From positions 992,001-1,056,000 of the forward strand of contig CAWCOY010000003.1 in assembly GCA_963797265.1 (NCBI GenBank): 64,000 nt of DNA. The letters are read 5' to 3'. Positions 44,570-53,155 of the stretch are shown one piece after another (positions within the stretch are counted from its first letter, which is position 1; the number at the start of each line of letters is the position of its first letter). Position numbers and translations under genes: made by a program. The notes beneath the pieces were generated by a model. That model was not told the DNA's origin, searched no databases, and saw nothing but the letters and a program-made list of their open reading frames with translations. This DNA comes from DASUPK01 sp963797265. GTDB taxonomy: Bacteria > Actinomycetota > Thermoleophilia > Solirubrobacterales > 70-9.

Positions 44570-45787
44570 GCTCCGTGGAAGGAGGCGTAGCCGCTCAGCT
44601 GAGAACGTCTCGGGAAGGAGGCGCGGAGCGGGATCCTCGGACGCATCCTGAGCGGGCGAGCTCGGATTCCTGCAGGTCTTCATCGCGCTCGCCCTGATCT
44701 GGACCGATCTTCCAACTCGCCAACGACCGCTTCCTCACCGCGGTCAACCTCACCAACCTGATGCTTCAGGTCACGGCGATCGGGATCATCTCGATCGGAG
44801 TGGTGCTCGTCCTGCTTCTCGGCGAGATCGATCTCTCGATCGGAGCGGTGAGCGGCCTGTGCGCCGGGATCATGGCCGTCCTCACGGTTCAGCACGGGTG
44901 GTCGCCGGAGCTGGCGATCCTCGTCGGCCTCCTGGCCGGGACCGCCATTGGCCTGATCAACGGCTTCTTCAACACCTTCTTCGGCATTCCCTCGTTCGTG
45001 GTGACCCTGGCGGGGCTGATCGCCTGGCAGGGAGCGTTACTGCTGGTGCTGGGAGACACCGGCACGATCAACCTCCCGCCCAGCGTCATCACCGACCTGA
45101 CCAGCACGTTCTACGGCGCCGGGGTCGGATGGACCCTGGCCGTGGTCGTGACGGCCGGCACGCTGGGAGTCGGGCTGCTCGCCCGGCGCCGTCGCCAGAC
45201 GGGCCGGCCTGGAACCGCCGGCACTCGCAGGGATCGTCTTTCGCACCGTGCTCGTCGGAGCGGCAATGTTCATCGGAGTCGCGATCCTGCTCTCCGATCG
45301 CGGAGTGCCCCTGGCGGTCATCATCCTGCTCGGCCTGACCGCGATCTTCGCGTTCATCACCGACAGAACCCGGTTCGGCCGGCACATCTACGCCGTCGGC
45401 GGCAACGCCGAGGCGGCTCGGCGGGCCGGGATCCGGGTCACCAGGGTCCGGGTCACGGTCTTCGCGATCGGCTCGACCATGGCGGCGGCCGGCGGGATCA
45501 TGGCCGCGTCGCGACTGATCGCCGTCAACCAGTCATCGGGGTCGGGCGACGTCCTGCTCAACGCGATCGCCGGCCCGGTGATCGCGGGCACCAGCCTGTT
45601 CGGAGGCCGCGGAACGGTCTGGTCGGCTCTGCTCGGGGCGCTCGTCATCGGGTCGATCTCGAACGGCATCAACCTGCTCGGACTCGAATCGTCCGTGAGG
45701 TTCATGATCACCGGCGGCGTCCTGCTGGCCGCGGTGACGCTCGACTCCCTCGCGCGGCGCCAGCGGTCGCAGGTCTCGGTCACGTAG
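44566..45787 (+). pseudogene. Sugar ABC transporter permease (XylH-like), multiple frameshifts
   Basis: From GTG 44566, shifts near 44620, 44656, 44703 and 45200 must be corrected (four extra bases) to give about 405 aa. Pieces in order: GILGRILSG, ELGFLQVFIALALIWT, LTAVNLTNLMLQVTAIGIIS, VLLLGEIDLSIGAVSGLCAG, FFGIPSFVVTLAGLIAWQGA, ALAGIVFRTVLVGAAMFIG, FGRHIYAVGGNAEAARRAG and VIAGTSLFGGRGTVWSALLG. These are the family features of XylH/RbsC-type BPD_transp_2 permeases with about ten helices. The convergent WS/DGAT gene ends five bases away. Confidence 0.78.
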
Positions 45788-45792
45788 AGCGG

Positions 45793-47220
45793 CTAACCGG
45801 GCAGGTCGGCGCCTGCGGCTATGCTCTGCTGCGTGGCCTGGACCGCCTCGGCGGCACCGAGCAGATCCGCGAGCGACTCGGAGAGGCCACTGGCGAGGGT
45901 GTCGATGTCCTCCATCGCGTCGTAGTCGCCCAAAAGCCCGAAGTCGATGCCGCCGTTGTAGCTCATGATCGCGATCGCCAGGGCGTGGTTTTCCGGCAGG
46001 AAGGCGACCGGGAAGACGTCCTGCAGCTCGCGGCCGAGCACGTAGAGAGGGATCTGTGGTCCTGGGACGTTGGTGACGATCAGGTTGAAGAGCCTGGTGG
46101 AGAAGTTGAGGCGCGAGGCCTGGGCGAGCAGCGTTGGAGGAGCGAAGTCGTTGAAGCGGGAGATCACCTCAGCGCCGAGCGCCTGCTTGGACTCCTTGAG
46201 CCCGTCCATCGAGCGCTTGACGACCTCGAGCCGCTTCACGGGGTCCTCGATGTAGACAGGCAGCGGACCTCGCATCGCAGCGATCCGGTTGCCGAGTTGG
46301 CCTTGTTCGTCCCCTGTCCTGATCGAGACAGGCACCAGCGCCCGCAGCTCGAGGCCCGCGAGCTTCACGCCACGGCTCCGCAGCCAGCTGCGCAGCGCGC
46401 CGCTGACGACGGTCAGCACCACATCGTTGACCGTCCCGCCGAGCGTGTCCTTGATCCTCTTGAAGTCGTCGAGTTCCGCCCGCGTCCAGGCGAACCGGCG
46501 GTGCGAGCCGATCTCGGCGTTGAGGGGGAGCTCCGGGGCCGGGTTGGACAGATTCCAGGCCACCTCGGCGAGAGCCTCGCCGGCCTCGAGCACCCTCTCC
46601 GCGGTCCGCTCTGGGTGGCTGGCGGCCCGAAGTGCGCGACCGGCGAGCTGGAAGGGCGCCTCGGCCGCGGCCACGATCCCGCGCGCCGCGAGCTCGGCGG
46701 AGGAGGGGGTTGGGCGGGGCACCCAGTCGCGATCCGGCTCGATCGCCTCCGGCACCGGCTTGACGTCGAAAAGGACGGTGGCGATGTCGACGCCGGAGAT
46801 CCCGTCCACGAGGGCATGGTGGGTCTTCGTGACCAGCCCAAACCGGTTGCGCTCGAGGCCCTGGATGAGCCACAGCTCCCAGAGGGGCTTGGAGCGGTCG
46901 AGCGCCTGCGAGAACAGCCGGCCCGCGATGTTGCGGAGCTGCTCCTCGGACCCCGGCGCGGGCAGCGCCGAATGGCGGACGTGGTAGGCGAGGTTGAAGC
47001 TCGGATCGTCGACCCAGAACGGGCGCCCGGTCTCGACGGGCGGGAAGGCGAGCTTCTGGCGGAAGCGCGGGACCAAGTGCAGGCGGCTGTCGACGTGAGC
47101 CAGGAAGTCCTCGTAGTTGGGCGGCGGGCCCTCGAAGATCAGGATCGCCCCGACGTGCATGTGCGCGCTCGACGTCTCGTTCGTGAGGAACGACGCGTCG
47201 ATCGAGCTCAGTCTGTCCAT
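45793..47220 (-). CDS. Wax ester synthase / diacylglycerol acyltransferase (WS/DGAT)
   Basis: 475 aa from ATG 47220. The active-site motif HHALVDG is at residues 134-140 within KTHHALVDGISGVDIATVLF. Further WS/DGAT blocks are MDRLSSIDASFLTNE, PLWELWLIQGLERNRFGLV, GTVNDVVLTVVSGALRSWLR and IVTNVPGPQIPLYVLG. It joins acyl-CoA to fatty alcohol or diacylglycerol to make wax esters or storage triacylglycerol. It is divergent from ispH with 70 bp between starts. Confidence 0.93.
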   Translation of the reverse strand: MDRLSSIDASFLTNETSSAHMHVGAILIFEGPPPNYEDFLAHVDSRLHLVPRFRQKLAFPPVETGRPFWVDDPSFNLAYHVRHSALPAPGSEEQLRNIAGRLFSQALDRSKPLWELWLIQGLERNRFGLVTKTHHALVDGISGVDIATVLFDVKPVPEAIEPDRDWVPRPTPSSAELAARGIVAAAEAPFQLAGRALRAASHPERTAERVLEAGEALAEVAWNLSNPAPELPLNAEIGSHRRFAWTRAELDDFKRIKDTLGGTVNDVVLTVVSGALRSWLRSRGVKLAGLELRALVPVSIRTGDEQGQLGNRIAAMRGPLPVYIEDPVKRLEVVKRSMDGLKESKQALGAEVISRFNDFAPPTLLAQASRLNFSTRLFNLIVTNVPGPQIPLYVLGRELQDVFPVAFLPENHALAIAIMSYNGGIDFGLLGDYDAMEDIDTLASGLSESLADLLGAAEAVQATQQSIAAGADLPG

Positions 47221-47290
47221 GTGACCCTGCGCCACCGCCGCAAGCGTAACCCCTCCGCCTGGAGGCCCGGCCGCTACCCTTGGCGCGGCC

Positions 47291-48295
47291 GTGGCGTCCA
47301 CCTCCGAACACTCCGTTTCGGGCCCCTCGCGGGTCCTCCTGGCCGCTCCGCGGGGCTACTGCGCGGGCGTCGATCGCGCGGTGGAGACCGTCGAGCATGC
47401 GCTCGATCTCTACGGCGAACCCGTCTACGTGCGCAAGGAGATCGTGCACAACAAGCACGTCGTGCATGAGCTCGAGAAGCGGGGTGCGATTTTCGTCGAG
47501 GAGGAGACGGACGTACCGGAGGGGGAGATGGTGGTCTTCTCCGCCCATGGGGTTGCCCCAAGCGTCCACGCCAACGCCGCCGAGCGGCGCCTGCGGACGA
47601 TCGACGCGACCTGCCCGCTGGTCACCAAGGTCCACGTCGAGGCGCGCAAGTTCGCCTCCGAGGGCTACACGATCGTCCTGATCGGGCACGAGGGCCACGA
47701 GGAGGTCGAGGGGACGACCGGCGAGGCACCCGAGCGGACTGTCCTGGTCCAGACCGAGGCGGATGTCGAGGATCTCGAGGTGGAGGACCCCGACCGAATC
47801 GCCTACATCACCCAGACCACCCTCTCGGTCGACGAGACCAGCACGATCATCGCCCGCCTGAAGGAGAAGTTCCCCAACGCGATGGGGCCGAAGACCGACG
47901 ACATCTGTTACGCGACCACCAACCGCCAGCACGCGGTCAAGGAGCTCGCCAAGCACTGTGACCTGGTCCTGGTGATCGGGTCGACGAACTCCTCCAACTC
48001 GAACCGCCTCGTCGAGGTCGCCCGCGAACACGGCGCCGACTCCCACCTGATCGACAACCACCTCCAGGTGGACGAGGCCTGGCTCGAGGGTGTGGGCACC
48101 GTCGGCATCACCTCCGGCGCCAGCGCTCCCGAGGAGCTGGTCGAGAAGCTGGTCAGCTTCTTCGAGGAACGCGGCGCCACCGACGTCTCCGAGCTGCGGA
48201 CGGTCAACGAGGACGTCCGCTTCATGCTCCCGGGCGAAGTCCGACGCGCCCTCAAGGCCCGCGACTCGGGCGGCGAGCTCCCCGTCGTCAGCTGA
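47291..48295 (+). CDS. ispH: 4-hydroxy-3-methylbut-2-enyl diphosphate reductase IspH
   Basis: 334 aa from GTG 47291. It catalyses the last step of the MEP pathway, reducing HMBPP to IPP and DMAPP. The three Fe-S cysteines are present: C24 in RGYCAGVDRA, C108 in IDATCPLVTKVH and C206 in DDICYATTNRQ. Also typical are FSAHGVAPSV, the TQTTLSVDET segment and SSNSNRL. A TACCCT box at 47275-47280 lies 10 bases before the GTG. The 3' end overlaps the convergent peroxidase gene by eight bases. Confidence 0.96.
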   Translation: MASTSEHSVSGPSRVLLAAPRGYCAGVDRAVETVEHALDLYGEPVYVRKEIVHNKHVVHELEKRGAIFVEEETDVPEGEMVVFSAHGVAPSVHANAAERRLRTIDATCPLVTKVHVEARKFASEGYTIVLIGHEGHEEVEGTTGEAPERTVLVQTEADVEDLEVEDPDRIAYITQTTLSVDETSTIIARLKEKFPNAMGPKTDDICYATTNRQHAVKELAKHCDLVLVIGSTNSSNSNRLVEVAREHGADSHLIDNHLQVDEAWLEGVGTVGITSGASAPEELVEKLVSFFEERGATDVSELRTVNEDVRFMLPGEVRRALKARDSGGELPVVS

Positions 48296-49425
48296 ACAGG
48301 CCCTCGCCCACGTAGCCGCCCTCGCGGGCTCCGGGCGGGATCGCGAAGACGGCGCTCGAGGTGTGCTTGATGTACTCGTTCAGCGCGTCGATTGATCCAA
48401 GCCGTCGCTGGATCGCCTCGAATTGGCTCTTCGGGTCCCGCTGGAAGCAGATGAAGAACAGGCCGGCGTCGAGCTCCCCGAGTTCCTCGACGACGCCATC
48501 GGTGAACGAGTAGCCGCGCCTCAGGATCTGTGCACCGCTGTTCATCGGTGGTGACGCCAGCCGGATGTGGGCATCGGCCGGGATCACGGGCTGCCCGTTC
48601 CGGCGGGCTGTGAAGTTCGGGGTTTGGAACTCCTCGGTGCCGCCGAGCGGAGCGCCGTCGTACTTCTGCCGGCCGATCGTGTTCTCCTGGTCGAGCAGCG
48701 GTGAAGCGATCCCAGATCTCGATCAGCATCCTGATCCGGCGGGTCACCATGTAGGTGCCGTCGGCCATCCACGGGACATCGTCGCCCTCGCCGAGCCAGA
48801 CGAAGCGCCGCATCGCCTCGGTGTCCTCCGCGCGCAGGTTTCGGGTGCCGTCCTTGAATCCCATCAGGTTGCGCGGGGTCGCCTGGCTGCGGGTCGTGCT
48901 GGAGGTCCGCCCGAAGCCGAGCTGGGACCAGCGCATCACAACCGCGCCGCGCCCCAACCTCGCGAGGTTGCGGACCGCGTGGAAGGCGACCTGCGGATCG
49001 TTCGAGCAGGCCTGCACGCAGAGATCGCCCCCTGAGTGCTCGGGGTCCAGGAGGTCGCCGGGGAGCAGATCGATCTGGCGCAGGGCGTGCGGTCTCCGGG
49101 AGCGCAGGCCGAAGCGGTCGTGGCCGTCCCGCTCGAAGACGTCGGGCCCGAGGCCGAACGTGACGGTGAGGCTGGCCGGACGCAGGCCGACCGTCTCGCC
49201 GGTGTCATCCGGCGGCGCGAGCAGCTGGTTGTTGTTGTCGCCGACCATTCTCCCCCGGGTCATCTCGGCGGCGGCATGGCTCCACTCGCGCAGCAGGTCG
49301 CGCAGCTCGGCGGCGGTCTCGACCGTGAGATCGAAGGAAGCGAAGTGCAGGCCGATGCCCACCCCAGCGGCTCCGGCACCGGCCACGAGCCGGCGCCTGG
49401 TGATCCCATTGCCCTCTTCGGTCAT
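48288..49425 (-). CDS. efeB: Dyp-type peroxidase / deferrochelatase EfeB, one frameshift
   Basis: The start is ATG 49425. A twin-arginine signal (ITRRRLVAGAGAAGVG, residues 8-23) sends it across the membrane folded. The Dyp signature GFKDGTRN is at 189-196, with SLTVTFGLGPDVFERDG before it. An extra base near 48700 breaks the frame after EIWDRFTA. The next frame continues LLDQENTIGRQKYDGAPLGG, then IPADAHIRLASPP with the proximal haem histidine, and LFFICFQRDPKSQFEAIQRR to the stop at 48288. Reconstructed length is about 378 aa. EfeB oxidises Fe(II) or removes iron from haem. EfeO/M is encoded 12 bp upstream. Confidence 0.88.
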
Positions 49426-49437
49426 CGTCGGTCTCCC

Positions 49438-50289
49438 CTAACGGGCGACGACCGCCGCGACCTGCGAGAGAGGCTCCGCGAGCGCGTCGATCGATTGGGC
49501 CAGCTGGCGCTGGTCCTGCTCGCTGAGCTCGCCGTAGAGCACGAAGCCGTCGCCGCGCCGGTAGGGCCGAAGCGTCTCCTCGACGTCGGCGAAGCGCTGG
49601 TCGATCTCCTTCGCGAGCTGCAGGTCCTGCTGCACGAGAAGCGGCTTCACCGAGTCGAAGGCAGCCTTCGCACCCTGGACGTTCGCTTCGAAGTCCCACA
49701 GGTCCGTGTGGGAGTAGCGCTCCTCCTCGCCGGTGATCTTGGACGACGAGACCTCGGTGAGCAGCTCATTGGCGCCGTTCGCCACCTGGGCCGGCGAGAG
49801 CTGGATCGTGTAGACCAGCGCTTGGAGGCGCTTGATGTCCGCCAGGAGCTTGGCTGCGACGGAGCGCACACCCTTCGTCGTGTCGTCCACCCAGAGCGCC
49901 TGCTCGATCCGGTGGAAGCCACGGAAGCTCGCGGGCGGGACATCGACCTCCCGAGCGTCGATGTCGGGGTCGAGGCCGCCGAAGCTCTCCGCCACGGGTT
50001 CCACGGCCTCATAGGGCATGCGCGTCGTGGGATAGAGCCGCTTCGCCTGCTCGACGTTGCCGTAGTTGAGGGCCTTCACGAAGGCCTGGGTGCGCTCCAC
50101 GAGTAGGCCGGTCTGCGCCACGAGATACTGTCGGTAGCTGTCAGTGGCCTCTTGAGAGCCGACGTTGTCCCTGGTGGTCGCGGACTGGGTACCGCCTGGG
50201 GAGTCGTCCGAGCCACACCCCGCGAGCAGCAGTGCGCCCAACGCGATGGACAGGGTTAGACCGGTGAGTCCGATGCTTCGATCGATCAC
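49438..50289 (-). CDS. efeO: EfeO/EfeM-type imelysin lipoprotein
   Basis: 283 aa. The lipobox is LLAGC with Cys 25, so it is anchored outside the membrane. The mature part is an imelysin/M75 helical domain with HRIEQALW, giving the HxxE iron-binding motif at 126-129. It lacks the N-terminal cupredoxin domain of classical EfeO, so it is the shorter EfeM form. It would hand iron to an EfeU permease, which is not encoded here. An iron-box-like palindrome lies 72 bp upstream (50361-50374), and a TTGACA -35 candidate lies at 50339-50344 on the minus strand. Confidence 0.88.
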   Translation of the reverse strand: MIDRSIGLTGLTLSIALGALLLAGCGSDDSPGGTQSATTRDNVGSQEATDSYRQYLVAQTGLLVERTQAFVKALNYGNVEQAKRLYPTTRMPYEAVEPVAESFGGLDPDIDAREVDVPPASFRGFHRIEQALWVDDTTKGVRSVAAKLLADIKRLQALVYTIQLSPAQVANGANELLTEVSSSKITGEEERYSHTDLWDFEANVQGAKAAFDSVKPLLVQQDLQLAKEIDQRFADVEETLRPYRRGDGFVLYGELSEQDQRQLAQSIDALAEPLSQVAAVVAR

Positions 50290-50360
50290 TGAGCCTCCGT
50301 TTGAGCCGCGACAGTGCAGGGCCGGCAGCGAGTGTCGCTGTCAACTACAAGACGTCCCCA

Positions 50361-50374
50361 TTAGGCAGCCCTAA
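50361..50374 (-). promoter_or_regulatory. TTAGG-N4-CCTAA palindrome, candidate DtxR/IdeR-type iron box
   Basis: TTAGGCAGCCCTAA is a perfect 5-bp inverted repeat in the 81-bp spacer upstream of efeO. The arms match the ends of the DtxR/IdeR consensus, but the spacer is 4 rather than 9 bases. It overlaps the stop codon of the upstream thioredoxin-like gene. Confidence 0.45.
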
Positions 50375-51207
50375 TAAGGTAACCCCGCCGCGAACTGAAT
50401 CGAGTAGACGCGAAGGCCGGGGGTCGGCTCCAGGCGAAGTGAGTGTTTTTCGGTCCGCTCATGGGAGGTCAGCTCCTGGAGCCCCGGGAACGTGACCTCG
50501 ATCGACCCTCGCTCCTCGCCGTCGACGCGAATCGCGATCTCGCCCTCACCGTCGGTCGCCGCCTGGGCGCCGCCGGCCTCGTACTCGACCTCGAGAATGC
50601 GATCTGCCTCAGCCGTCGGCCAAGGCTCCTCGGTCGAGCCGCCGGGGAAGATCTCCGGCGTCGGCGGGAGCACCTTCGCGTCCGGCGCGTCCGAAGGGCG
50701 CAGCGGCTCGACGACGGGAGGCCAGTCATGCTCGCCGTTACCGTCGGCGAGCGCTTCGCGGATCGCCTCCTCGGTGGCCGCGTATTCGCCCTCGCCGAGG
50801 TGGTACCAGCGCAGCGCGCCGCCCCTTCCCCAGAGGAAGAGGGCGGGCCAGCCGTGCGGCTCATACAGGCGCCAGACGCTGAACTCCCGGTCGACGATCA
50901 CGGGCCACCCGATTCCGAGTCGCTCGGCCGCCTCCGCGACGACCCCGTACTCCTGCGTGAAGGGGAAGCGCGGAGAGTGGACTCCGACCACCGCCAGGCC
51001 GTCCCTGGAATAGCGGTCCCACCACGCCCTCAGGTACGGGAGGGTCCTGACCGAGTTGAGCTGGGCGAAGTCGAAGAAGTGGACCAGCACCGGCCGGCTG
51101 GCGACGAGCCTGTCGATCGAGTCGATCGGCTCGCCGATCCATTCGGCCCCGGCGGGCAGTGGGGGAATCGCGATGTCGGGGCGCGGGGGGCGCAGACGCC
51201 GGAGGGT
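50371..51207 (-). CDS. Thioredoxin-fold protein lacking the CxxC active site
   Basis: The protein resembles the soluble redoxin domain of DipZ-like proteins: LVHFFDFAQLNSVRTLPYLR, GLAVVGVHSPRFPFTQEYGV, WPVIVDREFSVWRLYEPHGW and WYHLGEGEYAATEEAI. The CxxC normally placed before RTLPYLRAW is replaced by QLNS, so dithiol chemistry is lost. A C-terminal beta-rich domain of about 95 residues follows, as in DipZ. Sequence similarity runs upstream to about 51205 (GAEWIGEPIDSIDRLVASRP), yet no ATG, GTG or TTG lies before GTG 51090. The start may be CTG, or an indel may hide it. The upper coordinate is therefore approximate. Confidence 0.68.
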   Translation of the reverse strand, partial: TLRRLRPPRPDIAIPPLPAGAEWIGEPIDSIDRLVASRPVLVHFFDFAQLNSVRTLPYLRAWWDRYSRDGLAVVGVHSPRFPFTQEYGVVAEAAERLGIGWPVIVDREFSVWRLYEPHGWPALFLWGRGGALRWYHLGEGEYAATEEAIREALADGNGEHDWPPVVEPLRPSDAPDAKVLPPTPEIFPGGSTEEPWPTAEADRILEVEYEAGGAQAATDGEGEIAIRVDGEERGSIEVTFPGLQELTSHERTEKHSLRLEPTPGLRVYSIQFAAGLPY

Positions 51208-51247
51208 ATGCTGCGCCGGTCCCCGGAGCTATCAAAGGAGATCTTCA

Positions 51248-51865
51248 GTGAGCGCATCGATCTGGGAGCGCATCGAGGAGAGTCGGGCCCAACACAACGT
51301 GCTCGAACACCCCTTCTACGTGCGGTGGTCCGCCGGGGAGCTCTCGCGCGAGGAGCTCGCGCGCTACGCCGGCCAGTACCGCCACGCGACCGAGGCGCTG
51401 GCCCGCCTCTGCCGGGAGGCCGCGGAGGCGGCCCCGGAGCGGCACCGGGCCGAGATCGCGACTCACGCCGCCGAGGAGGAAGCGCACGTCGGGCTCTGGG
51501 ACGGCTTCGTCGAGGCTGCGGGCGGCGAGATCGGCGCCGAGCCCACCGCCGAGACCGCGGAGTGCGTCACCGAATGGACCTCTCCCGACGGCTACCTGGG
51601 CCGGCTCGCCCGGATGTACGCGATCGAGAGCGGCCAGCCGGAGATCGCTCGGGTCAAGCGCGAGGGGCTCGCCCGTTTCTATGGGATCAACGGCGGCGCC
51701 GGGAGCGAGTACTTCAGCGTCCACGAGCAGGCCGACCACGCGCATGCAGAGGAGTCACGCCGGTTGATCGAGGAGGAGATGAGCGCCGAGGACGCCGACG
51801 CGGTGGTCGCCGCGGCGGAGTCGGCTTTCCGGGCGAACTGGCGGCTGCTCGACGGCGTCAGCTGA
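51248..51865 (+). CDS. TenA/PqqC-like haem-oxygenase-fold protein
   Basis: 205 aa from GTG 51248; Shine-Dalgarno aaaggaga lies seven bases upstream and a TATGCT box near 51205. An all-helical protein of the TenA/PqqC/CADD superfamily: QHNVLEHPFYVRWSAGELSR, YAGQYRHATEALARLC, EEEAHVGLWDGFVEAAGGEI and HEQADHAHAEESRRLIEEEM. The E/H pairs in these helices fit a di-metal site as in CADD-like oxidases. The conserved thiaminase cysteine of TenA is not evident. Whether it serves thiamin, PQQ-like or iron-linked chemistry is unknown. Confidence 0.75.
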   Translation: MSASIWERIEESRAQHNVLEHPFYVRWSAGELSREELARYAGQYRHATEALARLCREAAEAAPERHRAEIATHAAEEEAHVGLWDGFVEAAGGEIGAEPTAETAECVTEWTSPDGYLGRLARMYAIESGQPEIARVKREGLARFYGINGGAGSEYFSVHEQADHAHAEESRRLIEEEMSAEDADAVVAAAESAFRANWRLLDGVS

Positions 51866-51877
51866 ACCGCCGAGGCG

Positions 51878-52084
51878 ATGCGTGGACGCGTTCCGAGGCT
51901 GGGCGACCGCGCGGTCGGAATCGTCCTGGGGATCGTGCTGGGGATCGCGGTCATCCTGCTGTTCCTCTTCCTCGGCTCGCGCAATACGATCGACGAACCG
52001 TCTCTGTCGGGTGGAACGCCATCGCAGACGGTGACGCAGCCCGCGGGGCCGGCGGTGACGCAGACAACGGAATCTTCCAAGTAG
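51878..52084 (+). CDS. Small single-pass membrane protein
   Basis: 68 aa from ATG 51878, 12 bp after the previous gene. A basic N-terminus precedes one hydrophobic segment (VGIVLGIVLGIAVILLFLFL, residues 13-32). The outside tail is rich in Thr, Ser and Pro (PSQTVTQPAGPAVTQTTES). Function unknown. Operon-like spacing with its neighbours supports a real gene. Confidence 0.6.
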   Translation: MRGRVPRLGDRAVGIVLGIVLGIAVILLFLFLGSRNTIDEPSLSGGTPSQTVTQPAGPAVTQTTESSK

Positions 52085-52096
52085 GGTTGTTGACTG

Positions 52097-52684
52097 ATGA
52101 GATCGACAATGCGCCTCGCGCATAGCGTCCGGCTCGCCGCGATCCTCGCCGTCGGGGCCTTCGCGCTCCACCAACTGCGCTACCTGATCGCCTCGGGGGC
52201 CACCTCCTCCTCCGCGCTCTCCTCGCACGGCTACATGACGGATCTGATGGCGCCGATCGCGGTGCTGATCCTGGCCGCCGCGATGGCGACCTTGATCCGC
52301 GGCACCGAGGGGACGCTGCCTGCGCACGCCCCGCTCGGCCGGCGAATTGCGCTTTTCGCCCTCGCGCTGCTCGCGATCTACGTTGGGCAGGAATCCCTCG
52401 AGGCGCTCGTGACCAGCGGTCACCTGGCGAGCCTCACCGCGGTGCTCGCCGGTGGCGGCTGGGTCGCGCTACCGCTGGCGCTGGGCATCGGCGGCCTCGG
52501 GGCCCTGCTCACCAGGGCGCTCGAGGCGGTCGAGCGCGCCATCGCGATCGTGCACGCGAAGCGTGTGCGCTCCCGCCCGCCCCTCGTGCGAGGCAGGGCG
52601 CTCGCCACCCGCTGTGTCCGACTGGCTTCCAGCCCACTCGCGTTCGGCCTCGCTCGACGGCCGCCTCCGCCTGCACCTGCCTAG
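52097..52684 (+). CDS. Four-helix membrane protein, unknown function
   Basis: 195 aa from ATG 52097. Hydrophobic segments fall at about 12-30, 50-66, 82-100 and 115-140. HQLRYLIASG (residues 25-34) is a recognisable conserved feature of uncharacterised actinobacterial membrane proteins. A QESLEALV segment superficially recalls the REXXE motif of EfeU/FTR1 iron permeases, but there is only one and it lacks the arginine. The C-terminus is basic and Pro-rich. Function unknown. Confidence 0.62.
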   Translation: MRSTMRLAHSVRLAAILAVGAFALHQLRYLIASGATSSSALSSHGYMTDLMAPIAVLILAAAMATLIRGTEGTLPAHAPLGRRIALFALALLAIYVGQESLEALVTSGHLASLTAVLAGGGWVALPLALGIGGLGALLTRALEAVERAIAIVHAKRVRSRPPLVRGRALATRCVRLASSPLAFGLARRPPPPAPA

Positions 52685-52762
52685 GCAGGTGCCAATTCGC
52701 GCGCGTTTCGTTCGCCTTTAGGCAGCGAGCCGACCGTGCGCAATCCGAAGGAGGTTCTTTCG

Positions 52763-53155
52763 ATGCAATCGAGAGCTGCACGACTCGGCGTGCTGGCGAC
52801 GGTGATCGTCGCCGCGGTCGTCGTCTTCATCGTGCTGAAGAACGACAACGGCAACGACAGCAGCAACAGCGATGCCACAAAGGGCGTCCAGGAGCTGAAT
52901 GTCGACGCAAGCGGCAAGCCCGTCGGCGGCGAGCAGACGCTGACCTACAACCAGGGAGACCAGGTGCAGTTTCGCGTGAACCTGGCGAAGCCCGAGGAGG
53001 CGGTCCACGTCCACGGCTACGAGATCGAGAAGCCGGGCGACAAGAGCCCGGTGACCTTCTCCTTCCCGGCCAAGCTGGACGGTCTGTTCGAGATCGAGGT
53101 GCACCGGCTCGATCACACTGAGGGCCCGATCGCCACGCTCCACGTCAACCCGTGA
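52763..53155 (+). CDS. Membrane-anchored cupredoxin-like protein
   Basis: 130 aa from ATG 52763; Shine-Dalgarno aaggagg lies seven bases upstream, preferred over the in-frame ATG 52736. One hydrophobic segment at about 9-26 (VLATVIVAAVVVFIVL) anchors a beta-sandwich domain. Copper-site candidates are the histidines in EEAVHVHGYEIE and the FEIEVHRLDHTEGPIATLHV ending, the usual position of cupredoxin C-terminal ligands, although a canonical C-x-H-x-M cluster is absent. The next gene starts in a GTGA overlap, so the two proteins probably work together. Confidence 0.72.
   Translation: MQSRAARLGVLATVIVAAVVVFIVLKNDNGNDSSNSDATKGVQELNVDASGKPVGGEQTLTYNQGDQVQFRVNLAKPEEAVHVHGYEIEKPGDKSPVTFSFPAKLDGLFEIEVHRLDHTEGPIATLHVNP

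Noticed and set aside
45800..47469. Plus-strand open frame of over 500 codons running on from the sugar permease
   Set aside because: It is the complement of the WS/DGAT gene, which has all family motifs; the plus frame has none and results from high GC content.
52370..52410. QESLE motif in the 195-aa membrane protein as a possible missing EfeU iron permease
   Set aside because: EfeU/FTR1 proteins have about seven helices and two REXXE motifs; this protein has about four helices and one motif without the arginine.
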